Below, in pieces: positions 1 through 8,387 of a stretch of DNA of 64,000 nt (position 1 is the stretch's first letter; every line of letters begins with the position of its first letter). The position numbers were made by a program, and so were the translations under genes. The DNA comes from Clostridiales bacterium Firm_14 (lineage in GTDB: Bacteria > Bacillota > Clostridia > Saccharofermentanales > Saccharofermentanaceae). Under the pieces are notes generated by a model, which was not told the origin of the DNA, searched no databases, and saw only the letters and a list, made by a program, of their open reading frames with translations. Location: contig LVAT01000008.1 of assembly GCA_001604135.1 (NCBI GenBank), forward strand, positions 62,001-126,000, read 5' to 3'.

Positions 1-765
1 AGGAAAAGCGGATAGATCCAACGAAGTCAGATTATAGTTTTTATAGCACCTGAATGTCTCGATGTTCCCGCAGCCGCTGTAATTGAGATCAGCCAGAACA
101 TTTTCTGAGCAATCGAAGTCCTTTAGCTTGGGGCAGTTGCTGACATTTAGTGTGCTGAGGACCTTATTAGCGGTGCAATTAAGTTTGGTAAGCTCCGGGA
201 AATCGCGAAAATCCAATTCCGTCAAATAATCATTGGTCTCAAAACTGATACGCTCAAGTCCCTTATAACTGTTGAGATCTATGCCTTTCAGCTTCGAGTT
301 GCAAAGTGTGAATTTCTTAAGCGGAGCGCCTTCCGGCAGTACCAGTTCCTGAAGATCATTGATGTCGATATAGATATTCTCGAGCTTAGTGTTACCGCTG
401 AGATCTATACGGTTCGCTCCCTGGGTGGCATCGATGGTAAGAGTCCTGAGATTAGTAAAATGTTTGAAATCATACTGCAGGATCTCACCATTTCTGATAC
501 AAAGAGTCTCAATGTTTGTAAATACTTCTAATCCCGTCAGATCATGCGGCCAATAAAGATCAATAGAAGTCGCGCTCTCGATCTCTGACTGGCTTAATTT
601 ATTATCGCCATCAAGATCTACACTTTTGGCGGCACTTAATAAGGAATAACCAGGGAATGTCTTTTCATCGATTTTTACATATTTCTCTTTTTCCTTGCAG
701 CCTGCCAATGCAAACGATGTAAGCAAAGCAGCTGACAACATTATTACTGTTCCAATCCTCTTCAT
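1..765 (-). CDS. Leucine-rich-repeat lipoprotein (3' end outside window)
   Basis: Reading leftward from the ATG at 765 gives about 255 residues with no stop, so the gene runs off the left edge. It begins with a lipoprotein signal peptide (MKR, hydrophobic core, lipobox L-A-G-C with Cys23). Residues 50-61 read DLDGDNKLSQSE, an EF-hand/dockerin-like calcium loop with D50, D52, D54 and E61. After that come roughly 20-residue leucine-rich units with the pattern LTxLxxxxNxxLxxLDxxxxP, as in clostridial surface LRR proteins. It is probably anchored outside the membrane and used for adhesion or binding; the ligand cannot be told. A GAGGTGAGG-type ribosome binding site lies just upstream of the start. 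The NrtR-like gene ends 4 bases upstream, so the two genes probably share a transcript. Confidence 0.85.
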   Translation of the reverse strand, partial: MKRIGTVIMLSAALLTSFALAGCKEKEKYVKIDEKTFPGYSLLSAAKSVDLDGDNKLSQSEIESATSIDLYWPHDLTGLEVFTNIETLCIRNGEILQYDFKHFTNLRTLTIDATQGANRIDLSGNTKLENIYIDINDLQELVLPEGAPLKKFTLCNSKLKGIDLNSYKGLERISFETNDYLTELDFRDFPELTKLNCTANKVLSTLNVSNCPKLKDFDCSENVLADLNYSGCGNIETFRCYKNYNLTSLDLSAFP

Positions 766-769
766 ATCC

Positions 770-1531
770 TCACCTCTCAATATACTTATAAAGCCTTGCA
801 GGTTTTCCCTTTGATGTAATCGTCTTATTGAGCTCGACGACTTTGCCGGTCGCGACATATTCACGAAGGAACGTTTTGCGGAAGTTCGGAAGGTCCAGAG
901 TGCGGTTCTTGATCGTCTCGTGGATCCTCTTTAATTCCGAGATGGTGAACTCGTTCCTGTCTTTTAAGAGGTTAAAGGCATCATCTTCGTAATCTATCCT
1001 ATTCCTCAAACGGGTGATGGCCATCTTAATGATCTCGGCGTGATCGAACGCGAGATCGCTCTCGAAAATCACCTTATTCTCATTTGTGAAGATGATGCCG
1101 TTAACGTCATATTTAATAGAGAAAAGTTTTGCTTCCTTGGCGTCATCACCGGCCCTGATGTTGAGTTTATGCTTCGGAACAAGTGCAGTGTAGGCAACTG
1201 AAAGTACTGTCGTTCTCGGATCTCTTCCAAGGTCTCCGAAAGTATAGAGCTGCTTGAGATAGACATTGTCGATGTTAGTTTCAGTCTTAAGTTCTCTTGC
1301 TGCAGCCTCGTCGATAGACTCTTTGCCCGCCTCAAGGAATCCGCCCGGGATTGCCCAGTGGTCCTTGTAAGGGAACCCTCCGCGCTTGATCAGAAGGATG
1401 TTAAGTTCGTCGGAGTCGTCTAATGTGAAGATAACGATATCCGCAGTAACAGACGGGCGTTTGAACTTGGTAACGTCGTATTGCTCAAGAAATTCCTTCT
1501 CTTCTTTGGATATGCGGTTGCTCTTTTTCAT
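770..1531 (-). CDS. NrtR-like Nudix-fold transcriptional regulator
   Basis: This 253-residue protein has a Nudix fold at about residues 25-150 followed by a winged-helix-like C-terminus, the layout of NrtR regulators of NAD metabolism, which sense ADP-ribose-type ligands. The Nudix box (about residues 63-87) is degenerate: one extra residue lies before the first Glu, and REL-K-TE-T-N replaces RExxEExG, so hydrolysis is doubtful and a sensor role more likely. The ATG at 1531 is chosen because GGAGGAG lies 4 bases before it; the in-frame ATG at 1561 has no such site and would overlap an operator palindrome. Two matching palindromes sit in its promoter, which suggests self-repression. No NAD-biosynthesis gene lies nearby, so the other targets are unknown. 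A catalytic Nudix hydrolase is the alternative. Confidence 0.75.
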   Translation of the reverse strand: MKKSNRISKEEKEFLEQYDVTKFKRPSVTADIVIFTLDDSDELNILLIKRGGFPYKDHWAIPGGFLEAGKESIDEAAARELKTETNIDNVYLKQLYTFGDLGRDPRTTVLSVAYTALVPKHKLNIRAGDDAKEAKLFSIKYDVNGIIFTNENKVIFESDLAFDHAEIIKMAITRLRNRIDYEDDAFNLLKDRNEFTISELKRIHETIKNRTLDLPNFRKTFLREYVATGKVVELNKTITSKGKPARLYKYIER

Positions 1532-1544
1532 GTTCTCCTCCGTG

Positions 1545-1561
1545 ATGGTAACTCGTACCAT
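1545..1561. promoter_or_regulatory. Operator palindrome A, ATGGTA-N5-TACCAT
   Basis: This is a perfect inverted repeat with 6-base arms and a 5-base centre. It covers the predicted transcription start of the NrtR-like gene. A near-identical copy lies 24 bp away centre to centre. Confidence 0.65.
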
Positions 1562-1565
1562 TTAT

Positions 1566-1594
1566 ATTATGGTACACAATACCGTAATCATCAA
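1566..1594 (-). promoter_or_regulatory. Promoter of the NrtR-like gene
   Basis: On the minus strand TTGATG (1589-1594) and CATAAT (1566-1571) are separated by exactly 17 bases, a good housekeeping sigma promoter. The predicted start point is near 1558-1559, about 28 bases before the ATG at 1531. Both operator palindromes overlap this promoter. Confidence 0.7.
1569..1585. promoter_or_regulatory. Operator palindrome B, ATGGTA-N5-TACCGT
   Basis: This copy has the same arm sequence and 5-base centre as palindrome A, with one mismatch in an arm. It lies between the -35 and -10 hexamers of the NrtR-like promoter and touches the -10. Bound repressor here would exclude RNA polymerase. Confidence 0.6.
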
Positions 1595-1699
1595 GAGGGA
1601 GATTGTTAACAAACTGCAACATCTATCTACATTAATCGGTAAATATAGTATCCTGATGCAAATGGAACGGGTTAAGATCAAGAAAAGAGGTAAGGGGCC

Positions 1700-2524
1700 A
1701 TGAGTAAGAAGATAGCGTGTATTGCGGTGGTTTTGGCTTTGTTGGTATCTGTTTTCGGATGCTCGAAAAAAACGATGGAGCTGGATCCGCAACTGGAAGC
1801 CAACCTCAAAGGCATAGTAAAAATGGGCGTCTGCAACGAAGTCTATACAAAATACGGACTTGAGCCCGGCGTATCTGTCGACAAGATCGACGCCCGCGAT
1901 GCTTCGGTTAAAGATTATTACAAGCTTTTGTTTACAGCCACAGGTTCTTATACGGTCGTCGCCGATAAGGGTGAGTTATACACCGGCACTTTTACGATCG
2001 ACGGTCACTGGGAAGCTCACGGCGGCGGGACAGGCGAATGCAAGCTCACCGCTCCAAAGAACGGTTTAAAGACGCTGCCGGAAAACCCTGTTGTCAAGGA
2101 GACTGAAGCGGCAGCGGACACGACCGCCACGACTGAACCGACCGAATCCACAATATATCAGCCGCTTACAGAATACATTAACGCCAACACCTCTTCTATG
2201 GGAAGGATCGTAGAAAAGGTATACGAGAGCGATGTCAATCAGGACGGAAGCCCTGATCTTTGCGTTACCGTTATTTACGGAAGCGGAATTATATCGAGTG
2301 CCATCGTGGTTTATGATGTGCAGAACGATAAGGGATACATCTTAGATGAGCGCATGTCCTACGACTATACGATCTTAGGCGCTTCAGAAAATGTTGTAGC
2401 CGTCTGCAGAACTCCCTATGGCAAAGACGCGAAAACATACGGTACTTTAGCAATTGAAGGTGATGCCCTCATCTTTGTTGAGAAAGAAGAAACAGGCGCG
2501 ACTGTTTCTGCGAAAGACGGTTAA
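1700..2524 (+). CDS. Unrecognised lipoprotein
   Basis: This 274-residue protein begins with a lipoprotein signal peptide (lipobox V-F-G-C, Cys21), so it should be anchored on the outer face of the membrane. Residues about 25-125 form one globular segment. A Thr/Glu/Ala-rich linker (about 135-150, with a TTATTEPTEST-like run) separates it from a second segment of about 120 residues that contains a DVNQDGSPDLCV stretch resembling calcium-binding FG-GAP or dockerin-like loops. AGAGGTAAGGGG lies just before the ATG. It stands alone between the divergent NrtR-like gene and a convergent minus-strand pair. I do not recognise the family. Confidence 0.75.
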   Translation: MSKKIACIAVVLALLVSVFGCSKKTMELDPQLEANLKGIVKMGVCNEVYTKYGLEPGVSVDKIDARDASVKDYYKLLFTATGSYTVVADKGELYTGTFTIDGHWEAHGGGTGECKLTAPKNGLKTLPENPVVKETEAAADTTATTEPTESTIYQPLTEYINANTSSMGRIVEKVYESDVNQDGSPDLCVTVIYGSGIISSAIVVYDVQNDKGYILDERMSYDYTILGASENVVAVCRTPYGKDAKTYGTLAIEGDALIFVEKEETGATVSAKDG

Positions 2525-2553
2525 GACTTCCGTTTGAATGAGACAGCTATAGA

Positions 2554-3624
2554 TTATTCCAGCGGTATCTCCACGACCAGATTGCCTGTGCAGTCGTATG
2601 AATCGTAGCAGCAGAGCTTGTGGCTTTCGCGGTCGATCTTGTATGACGTGATGGTCCATAAGGGCTCGAAACGCTTATCTTCAAGCTTTAAATCCTTGTA
2701 CCAGATATCGTTGGTCATGCCATAGTTGTTATACTGCATATCCCAGTTGCCTTCGAGCTCTCTTTGCGAATCGTCCATGCCGAAATACCTCAACGTGGCG
2801 TGCTCGTTGAGCTGGAAAGTAAGATCGCAGTGATAGTATTTTCCGTCGATCATTACGACGGTCCATTCGTGGGATGTGGTACTGTCTTTTGTAAGTCCGC
2901 CGCAGGTGATAGCGTCTACGCCGACCTGCATGAGCAGATAAGCATAAGCTCCGGCGATCTCCTGGCAGATACCCGTATCGGTCATGAGCGCGCGGTAAGG
3001 GGAGAGGTCCTGTGCGACAGAAGACAGATTATCTTCTTCTGCAGCATCGTAATCGTAAGTGAGCCTCTCGGACTCTGACTTGTAGAGCGCAAGCGTCATC
3101 TCAAAAGGCGTATCGCCTTCCATACATGCGCGCTCGATAAGGCTCTCTATCCTTTCCTCGAATTCATCAACTTTCTTAAGAAACTCGTCTTTGGGAAGAC
3201 CGTAGCTGAGCTTGTATTCGCCGTCCCCGACAGAAGTTATATCTTCATCGAAAAAGTAACAGTAACGATTTGCTATGGGAAGATAGATCCTGGAGATGTC
3301 GCGGAATAACGGGAGCCATTCTTTCTTATCACACTTTACTGTTTCCGCGCCTGTAAGGATCGCATCGCAGTACCTGTAGTAGTTCTCCTCAAAGTCTTTT
3401 CCGTATTTATCGATATAGATCTGTGACAGGCAGTGCGGATTGAAGGTGTGATCGTATGCCTTGCGCTCTGCTCCTGACGAATCGGTCTCTGAAAAAGAAC
3501 TTTCAGTTGCAATATCACTTATGGAAGAAGATCCATCTGTATTAGAAACAGCAGCCTCCCCACAAGACGTGAGGAGGAGCAGGGCAGCAACAAGAGCTGC
3601 TGCAGCATTCAGTTTTTTATTCAT
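2554..3624 (-). CDS. Transglutaminase-like lipoprotein
   Basis: This 356-residue exported lipoprotein has lipobox L-T-S-C (Cys21) and a Ser/Thr-rich linker to about residue 55. The second half carries a transglutaminase-like (papain-fold) core: Cys220 in TGICQEIAGAYAYLL, His252 in SHEWTVV and Asp267 in YYHCDLTF form the expected Cys-His-Asp triad. Proteins of this fold outside the membrane usually act as proteases or on cell-wall peptides; the substrate is unknown. Its ATG overlaps the stop of the upstream deacetylase gene by one base (TAATG), so the two are translationally coupled and probably act together at the cell surface. Confidence 0.8.
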   Translation of the reverse strand: MNKKLNAAAALVAALLLLTSCGEAAVSNTDGSSSISDIATESSFSETDSSGAERKAYDHTFNPHCLSQIYIDKYGKDFEENYYRYCDAILTGAETVKCDKKEWLPLFRDISRIYLPIANRYCYFFDEDITSVGDGEYKLSYGLPKDEFLKKVDEFEERIESLIERACMEGDTPFEMTLALYKSESERLTYDYDAAEEDNLSSVAQDLSPYRALMTDTGICQEIAGAYAYLLMQVGVDAITCGGLTKDSTTSHEWTVVMIDGKYYHCDLTFQLNEHATLRYFGMDDSQRELEGNWDMQYNNYGMTNDIWYKDLKLEDKRFEPLWTITSYKIDRESHKLCCYDSYDCTGNLVVEIPLE

Positions 3625-4901
3625 TATTTATTTCCGGATATCCTTGTGTAAACTACTCCGTTTTCGAGTCCCTTGCCGCCGGTCTTTAAGATAGCCATCT
3701 CCTCAACGGTTACGAGCTGAAAACCTTCCTTAACAAGGGCAGGAACGATCTTCTTCGTGGCTTCTGCTGTTGACTTGTAGAGATCATGCATAAGTACGAT
3801 GTCTCCGTCTTTGACCTTGCCTATTATCTGACTGCAGACTTTGTCGCAGTCTTTGCTCTCCCAGTCACGCGAATCTACGCTCCAGAGAATGATGGGGCAT
3901 CCGCAAGCCTTTTTAAGGGTATCGTTATATCTGCCTTCCGGCGGTCTTAAATAAACGGACGGCTTTCCTGAGATCCTTACGAGCTCATCATCAGTGCCCT
4001 TGAGCTTTTCCTTGATCTTCTCCTCAGAGAGTTTTGTGAGAACGTTGTGGTTATAAGTGTGGTTGCCCTGTTGGAAACCTAATTCCGCCTCGCGCTTTGC
4101 CTGATCTTCGTTCCAGGAGATCCTGTCGCCTACAACGAAGAATGTTGCTTTCTGATTGTATTCCATAAAAACGTCGATGATCGCATCCGTATAAACGGAA
4201 GGCCCGTCATCATATGTTAAGGCGACCATCTTCTTGGAGCCGTCGATCTCGCGGCAGACGTTTCCTTCGGCATCGAAATAGTAAAGGTGATCGTTATCGT
4301 AGGCTCTGCAGTCCTTCAGCATCTTGCCGCCGATAAAGCCTTTCTTTGTTCCGTTCTGATCTTCGACGATGCCGTCTAATGCCACTCCGGTACTCTCGTC
4401 GAAGCAGTAGGTCTCACCGTTGTCCGTGACCATTCCCTTGACCATGAGGCCTGTCTTTTTGTCGAAGAAATAGTCCTTGCCTTCAACGGTTGTAAGGCCT
4501 GAAGCGGCTACGCCGTCTTTGTCGGAGTAGTATTTGCCTTCAGAAGTCTCGATCCAGCCGGTGCGCATCTTGCCCGTCTTGGGATCGAAATACTTATATA
4601 CATTATTAACCTGCTGGCGGCCATACATCATGACTCCGTCACCGTCGAAAAGATAATTGCTGCCTTCGATCTGCTTTTCGCCTGTTGCCATGAGCCTTGT
4701 ATCAGGATCGAAATACCTGACAGCCTTGTTCTCCATGGTCTGCATGCCTGTTACGGGTGCACCGGTAAGATCGTAATAGTAAGTTCCTTCAGCTGTCTTA
4801 ACCAAGCCTCTTTTTACGAAGAAGATCTCGTAGGCTGCAAATCCGCACACCAAAGCTGCGACAAGCCCTGCGGCTAAGCCGATAATGAGTTTTTTGTTCA
4901 T
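3624..4901 (-). CDS. Membrane-anchored polysaccharide deacetylase with cell-wall-binding repeats
   Basis: This 425-residue protein has an N-terminal signal anchor (residues about 5-28). About eight 20-residue aromatic repeats follow (about 32-215, such as YYYDLTGAPVTGMQ and YFFDKKTGLMVKGM), resembling choline- or glucan-binding wall repeats. A NodB deacetylase domain occupies about 222-410. Its motifs are TYDDGP (D231, D232), HTYNH (H281, H285), RPPEG (319-323), DSRDW and LMHD (H372). The metal ligands Asp and two His are present. The usual RPPYG is RPPEG here. It likely removes acetyl groups from peptidoglycan or another N-acetylated wall glycan. It precedes and overlaps the transglutaminase-like lipoprotein by one base. 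Confidence 0.88.
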   Translation of the reverse strand: MNKKLIIGLAAGLVAALVCGFAAYEIFFVKRGLVKTAEGTYYYDLTGAPVTGMQTMENKAVRYFDPDTRLMATGEKQIEGSNYLFDGDGVMMYGRQQVNNVYKYFDPKTGKMRTGWIETSEGKYYSDKDGVAASGLTTVEGKDYFFDKKTGLMVKGMVTDNGETYCFDESTGVALDGIVEDQNGTKKGFIGGKMLKDCRAYDNDHLYYFDAEGNVCREIDGSKKMVALTYDDGPSVYTDAIIDVFMEYNQKATFFVVGDRISWNEDQAKREAELGFQQGNHTYNHNVLTKLSEEKIKEKLKGTDDELVRISGKPSVYLRPPEGRYNDTLKKACGCPIILWSVDSRDWESKDCDKVCSQIIGKVKDGDIVLMHDLYKSTAEATKKIVPALVKEGFQLVTVEEMAILKTGGKGLENGVVYTRISGNK

Positions 4902-5090
4902 AGCTAATGCCTTTCTGTTTTTATCCTATTAATCCCGAGAACAAGACTATCACGGTATCGGAAAAAATTGCGTGATTTTCGTGTCATTTAGAAGATAAAA
5001 GTTTTAAAAGACCGTGAACGTTCAAATTCATTACTTTTTCATTCAATTTGTGGCGGGAAACAGGAGCAAGTAAAGTGAACTCAATTTTTC

Positions 5091-5120
5091 TTGATTCCCA
5101 CGTGATTTCTGATATTTTAT
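5091..5120 (+). promoter_or_regulatory. Possible promoter of the 5170 lipoprotein gene
   Basis: TTGATT at 5091 is followed by an AT-rich TATTTTAT at 5113-5120, giving a spacer of 16 or 18 bases depending on which hexamer is the -10. It lies about 50 bases before the start codon, which has a GGGAGG site. The rest of the 268-base gap shows nothing clear. Confidence 0.4.
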
Positions 5121-5169
5121 AAGTAGCGCTCCGGAATAAGCGCAAAAGGAATAAAGGGAGGATGTAGAA

Positions 5170-6378
5170 ATGAGAAAATTCAGAAGTATTGTATCTTTAG
5201 GTCTGATCCTGGCAATGGCGATGTCGGTTGCATCATGCAACGGCGCAACAGACGTTACTGAGGAAGATATCACATACGAGACCGCACCTGTCGTAACTGA
5301 GACTGAGACAGAAACGGAAGCAACAAAACCCACTGTTGATCCTTGGGGTCAGATCTATGTTGCCGATGAGATCGTCGGTGCCACTGCCATAGCTGATAAG
5401 CTTCTCAGCATGAGCTTTGAAGAGGCTCTATACAGTCACGAAATCGGTGAATTTTATAATGGCTCGGCTGCTTTTTCAGGTGATCATGCCCGTTCTGTAA
5501 TGTTTCCCGAGACCGGCTATAAGATTGAAGGAAACGAATTAAAGTGTGTCTTTATTTGGAAGGATAAGGCTAAAGACACAGTTGCGAAGATTACTTTTGC
5601 TTCCAGAAAACTGGAATATGTTCCGTCAACAGAGACGGAGGCTAAGATTGCTGCAGATGATATGAATTACGATGCCGAGACGGCTTTCACGAAGATAACA
5701 TCAAAGCTCGAGGCTGCATTCGGCAGTGATTATAAGACATCTGACACAACGGATCTTAAAGCGGCTAAGAGTGAATGCAGGGTATGGCAGCATAACGGCA
5801 GGGATATCGCGGTAACTTATGCGTTAGACTGCTATGGCATTACCGGTAACAATGAATTCAAGGTTGATGTATACCCCACCGGCGGTGGCGGATCTTCATT
5901 AGCTCCGGAAGACGAAGCATTCAGACAGATGTTCAGTAAGATCGAAAGCAGCATGGGGCAGGATAATGAAACTGTTAAAGCGCTTTTGGAAGAGCAGTTA
6001 GGCGTGGAGCTGAAAGGCGGGAGTAAAGATAAGTCGATCTGCTACACCTACTACTATGATGTCGACCTTACTATTGAAGGTGTTCCTTTCAACATGATAG
6101 AAATCCATACCAATATAGGCGATGGAAAAGTATATGAAATCTATTTCCGTAAAGATACAAGCAAGCGTTCTGAGATAGACAGTTATGAAGAAACGTTCAA
6201 AACAAAGCTTTCATCTACTTTCAGCGATCGTTTCATACCTACAAATTCCACTTCGTATAAAGGTGTATTTTGCGGAATGGGAAGAGGCACATACTGTATA
6301 ATTAGCGACTTGTATATTGATGATATGAACAACTTCTTCTTTGTTATCATCAACGCTGAATATCTGAGAGAGAAATAA
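5170..6378 (+). CDS. Unrecognised lipoprotein
   Basis: This 402-residue lipoprotein has lipobox V-A-S-C (Cys23) and an acidic Thr/Glu-rich linker (about 27-55, with repeated TET) before the globular part. Two halves of about 165 residues follow, divided by a GGGGSS stretch at about 239-244. Each half appears mixed alpha/beta, but no catalytic motif is visible. GGGAGG lies 8 bases before the ATG, and a strong intrinsic terminator follows the stop, so this is probably a single-gene transcript. Function unknown. Confidence 0.75.
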   Translation: MRKFRSIVSLGLILAMAMSVASCNGATDVTEEDITYETAPVVTETETETEATKPTVDPWGQIYVADEIVGATAIADKLLSMSFEEALYSHEIGEFYNGSAAFSGDHARSVMFPETGYKIEGNELKCVFIWKDKAKDTVAKITFASRKLEYVPSTETEAKIAADDMNYDAETAFTKITSKLEAAFGSDYKTSDTTDLKAAKSECRVWQHNGRDIAVTYALDCYGITGNNEFKVDVYPTGGGGSSLAPEDEAFRQMFSKIESSMGQDNETVKALLEEQLGVELKGGSKDKSICYTYYYDVDLTIEGVPFNMIEIHTNIGDGKVYEIYFRKDTSKRSEIDSYEETFKTKLSSTFSDRFIPTNSTSYKGVFCGMGRGTYCIISDLYIDDMNNFFFVIINAEYLREK

Positions 6379-6418
6379 AACCACGGGCTGATAAGAGTTA
6401 TTAAGATTCATAATAATA

Positions 6419-6448
6419 CACCCGGAGCGATTTGCTCCGGGTGCTTTT
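6419..6448 (+). terminator. Intrinsic terminator after the 5170 lipoprotein
   Basis: CACCCGGAGC (6419-6428) pairs perfectly with GCTCCGGGTG (6434-6443) across a 5-base loop, followed by CTTTTAT. Confidence 0.9.
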
Positions 6449-6549
6449 ATGTCCGGTAAACCTTGTTGGTATCCTTTGAAGCTGACGATCTTATGCTGTA
6501 GAATTCAATAATAAGTGTGTTGCTATACTTTATCTGAAGGGGAATTTGC

Positions 6550-7014
6550 ATGGGGTATATTTTCGATATCAGAAAGAAACTGGGACATGATCCGATCATT
6601 CTTACAGGTTCTGGAGTAGTCGTTGTAAACGATAGAAATGAGATACTTTTGGGAAGACGTACCGACAACGGATACTGGGCTTATCCTGCCGGTTCAATGG
6701 AACTTGCAGAGAGTTTTGAAGAGTGTGCCAGAAGAGAGGTTGAGGAAGAGACCGGTCTTCTGTGCGGAGATCTGGAACTCTTGATGATCAGATCCGGCAA
6801 GGATACTTACTATGAATATCCTAATCAGGACAAGGTGTATTTTGCAGTCGTAATCTACATCTGTTTTGACTACTCAGGCGAGATGAAGGTTCAGGAAGAA
6901 GAGGTTATAGAGCAGGCATTTTTCCCGATCGATGCTCTTCCTGAAAACCTGTCACCGGGCACTGTCATAGTCATAGAGAAGGCTAAAGAATTTCTTGCAA
7001 AGATGAATAAATAG
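6550..7014 (+). CDS. Nudix hydrolase
   Basis: This 154-residue protein has a fully canonical Nudix box at residues 48-70: Gly48, Glu54, R62-E63, E66-E67 and G69. It should therefore hydrolyse a nucleoside-diphosphate-linked substrate in the cytoplasm with a divalent metal. The conserved LGRRTDNGYWAYPAGSMEL segment before the box resembles MutT/ADP-ribose-type enzymes, but the substrate cannot be read from sequence. Its intact box contrasts with the degenerate one in the regulator at 770-1531. AAGGGG lies 7 bases upstream of the ATG. It follows a terminator, so it should have its own promoter. Confidence 0.88.
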   Translation: MGYIFDIRKKLGHDPIILTGSGVVVVNDRNEILLGRRTDNGYWAYPAGSMELAESFEECARREVEEETGLLCGDLELLMIRSGKDTYYEYPNQDKVYFAVVIYICFDYSGEMKVQEEEVIEQAFFPIDALPENLSPGTVIVIEKAKEFLAKMNK

Positions 7015-7090
7015 CATATCGCAAGGCCAAGAAAAAATGGAACAAATCTGAGTAATAATGTGTTTTCGTCAGAATATGGGGATTATGAAT

Positions 7091-8194
7091 ATGAAAAGAC
7101 TGATATCAATTCTGTTAATGCTCGTTATGCTTATCACTCTGGCTGCTTGCGGCAAACCATCCGGAGTGCCGAATTCTTATGGCTTTGAGGATGAGCCGGA
7201 AGAGAATTCATCTGAATATATAGTCGATAATGAAGATCAGGCTCAAAAGATAATAACATGTTCACACAAAAATCTTTTCGGGCTCGAGAAGATTGTTTTA
7301 TTCAACAACAAAGCTGTCGTAATCTTTGATAAGAAGACCAGCGATAAGACCAGGGGATTCTTGGGCAAAGGCAAAAATGCGGTTAAGTATGTAACGTTTA
7401 GTTTTAATAATCTGAGTCCGATGGAAACTGAATTTAATGTTTCCAAAAAAGACGGCAAATATATATTAGAAGCAGATTGCCGGTATGAAGAATCAGATAT
7501 GATCGATCCTGACATATCAGTGAAAATTACGAGGATCTTTATTAAAGGCCAGCATGATTCAATGAATGTTCAGATCTATGCTGACGATCTTGAATTGAAT
7601 CTTTATAAGGAAAACCATGACTCTTTTACACAGTCATACGAGTCTGCAAAAACTGAATGGTCAGGTGTAAAAGCAGAGATATATGAATCTGAAACGGAAG
7701 TTAGCATGGGTGTTTTTTATTCGTACGAGCTGGATCTGACTGATTACTGGAATCAGGATCTTGAATGTGAAGCAGACGGCGTCATATACAAAATTACGGG
7801 TTATGGTTATTACTTAAGTCTTACGATAGAAAACACCGGTGAAGAGGTTAAGACAATAGCCGGAACTCGTTATCTCCAGAGAGTTAAAGACGGTGTCTTG
7901 ATCAATCTTGGCCGGGACCGGCGTGAAACGATTTATCAGCATAGGAAATTCAAAGATCTGCCGGTAGTTAAGATATGGAAAATGCCATCTGATGATTCCG
8001 GAGTTTCATGGCAGCACGGCGTCGATCCGGATATCAGTCTCAAAGAAAATGAGACGATAGAGATCAAGCCCGGGCAGCGCTACTATGTGGAAATCCTGGT
8101 TGAGGATTTTGACGTCTATAAAGATGGAACGTATAGACTTTCTTTTGGGAAAGCCCGGCTTGATTTCAACTTGGAATGGATAGTTATTTCCTGA
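7091..8194 (+). CDS. Unrecognised lipoprotein
   Basis: The ATG at 7091 is preferred because it gives a compact lipoprotein signal (MKRLISILLMLVMLITLAAC, Cys20) and lies 9 bases after GGGG; in-frame ATGs at 7058 and 7085 are also possible. The mature protein is about 348 residues, mostly predicted beta, and ends in an immunoglobulin-like segment (ETIEIKPGQRYYVEILVEDF, then TYRLSFG), a pattern seen in proteins that measure or bind extracellular ligands. No enzyme motif is seen. The next gene encodes another small lipoprotein. Confidence 0.75.
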   Translation: MKRLISILLMLVMLITLAACGKPSGVPNSYGFEDEPEENSSEYIVDNEDQAQKIITCSHKNLFGLEKIVLFNNKAVVIFDKKTSDKTRGFLGKGKNAVKYVTFSFNNLSPMETEFNVSKKDGKYILEADCRYEESDMIDPDISVKITRIFIKGQHDSMNVQIYADDLELNLYKENHDSFTQSYESAKTEWSGVKAEIYESETEVSMGVFYSYELDLTDYWNQDLECEADGVIYKITGYGYYLSLTIENTGEEVKTIAGTRYLQRVKDGVLINLGRDRRETIYQHRKFKDLPVVKIWKMPSDDSGVSWQHGVDPDISLKENETIEIKPGQRYYVEILVEDFDVYKDGTYRLSFGKARLDFNLEWIVIS

Positions 8195-8387
8195 CCTGAC
8201 GGAGCAGATATAAAAAAGCTTCAGCTTAGTGTGTTTTTTCATATTGCACGTTTTTGCATAATAAATCCTTTATCTGTTAATATAGAAACGGTTGGGCTTT
8301 TTGAGATCCCGAAAAGCAGGGGCGTGATCTATATTTCAAAAACCATTTTAAGATCGAAGGTTTTTTCATGGTAAAGGAGGGTGTCAA

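Noticed and set aside
5016-5023. GAACGTTC as an SOS (LexA) box
   Set aside because: The spacer between half-sites is missing, and no SOS gene is near.
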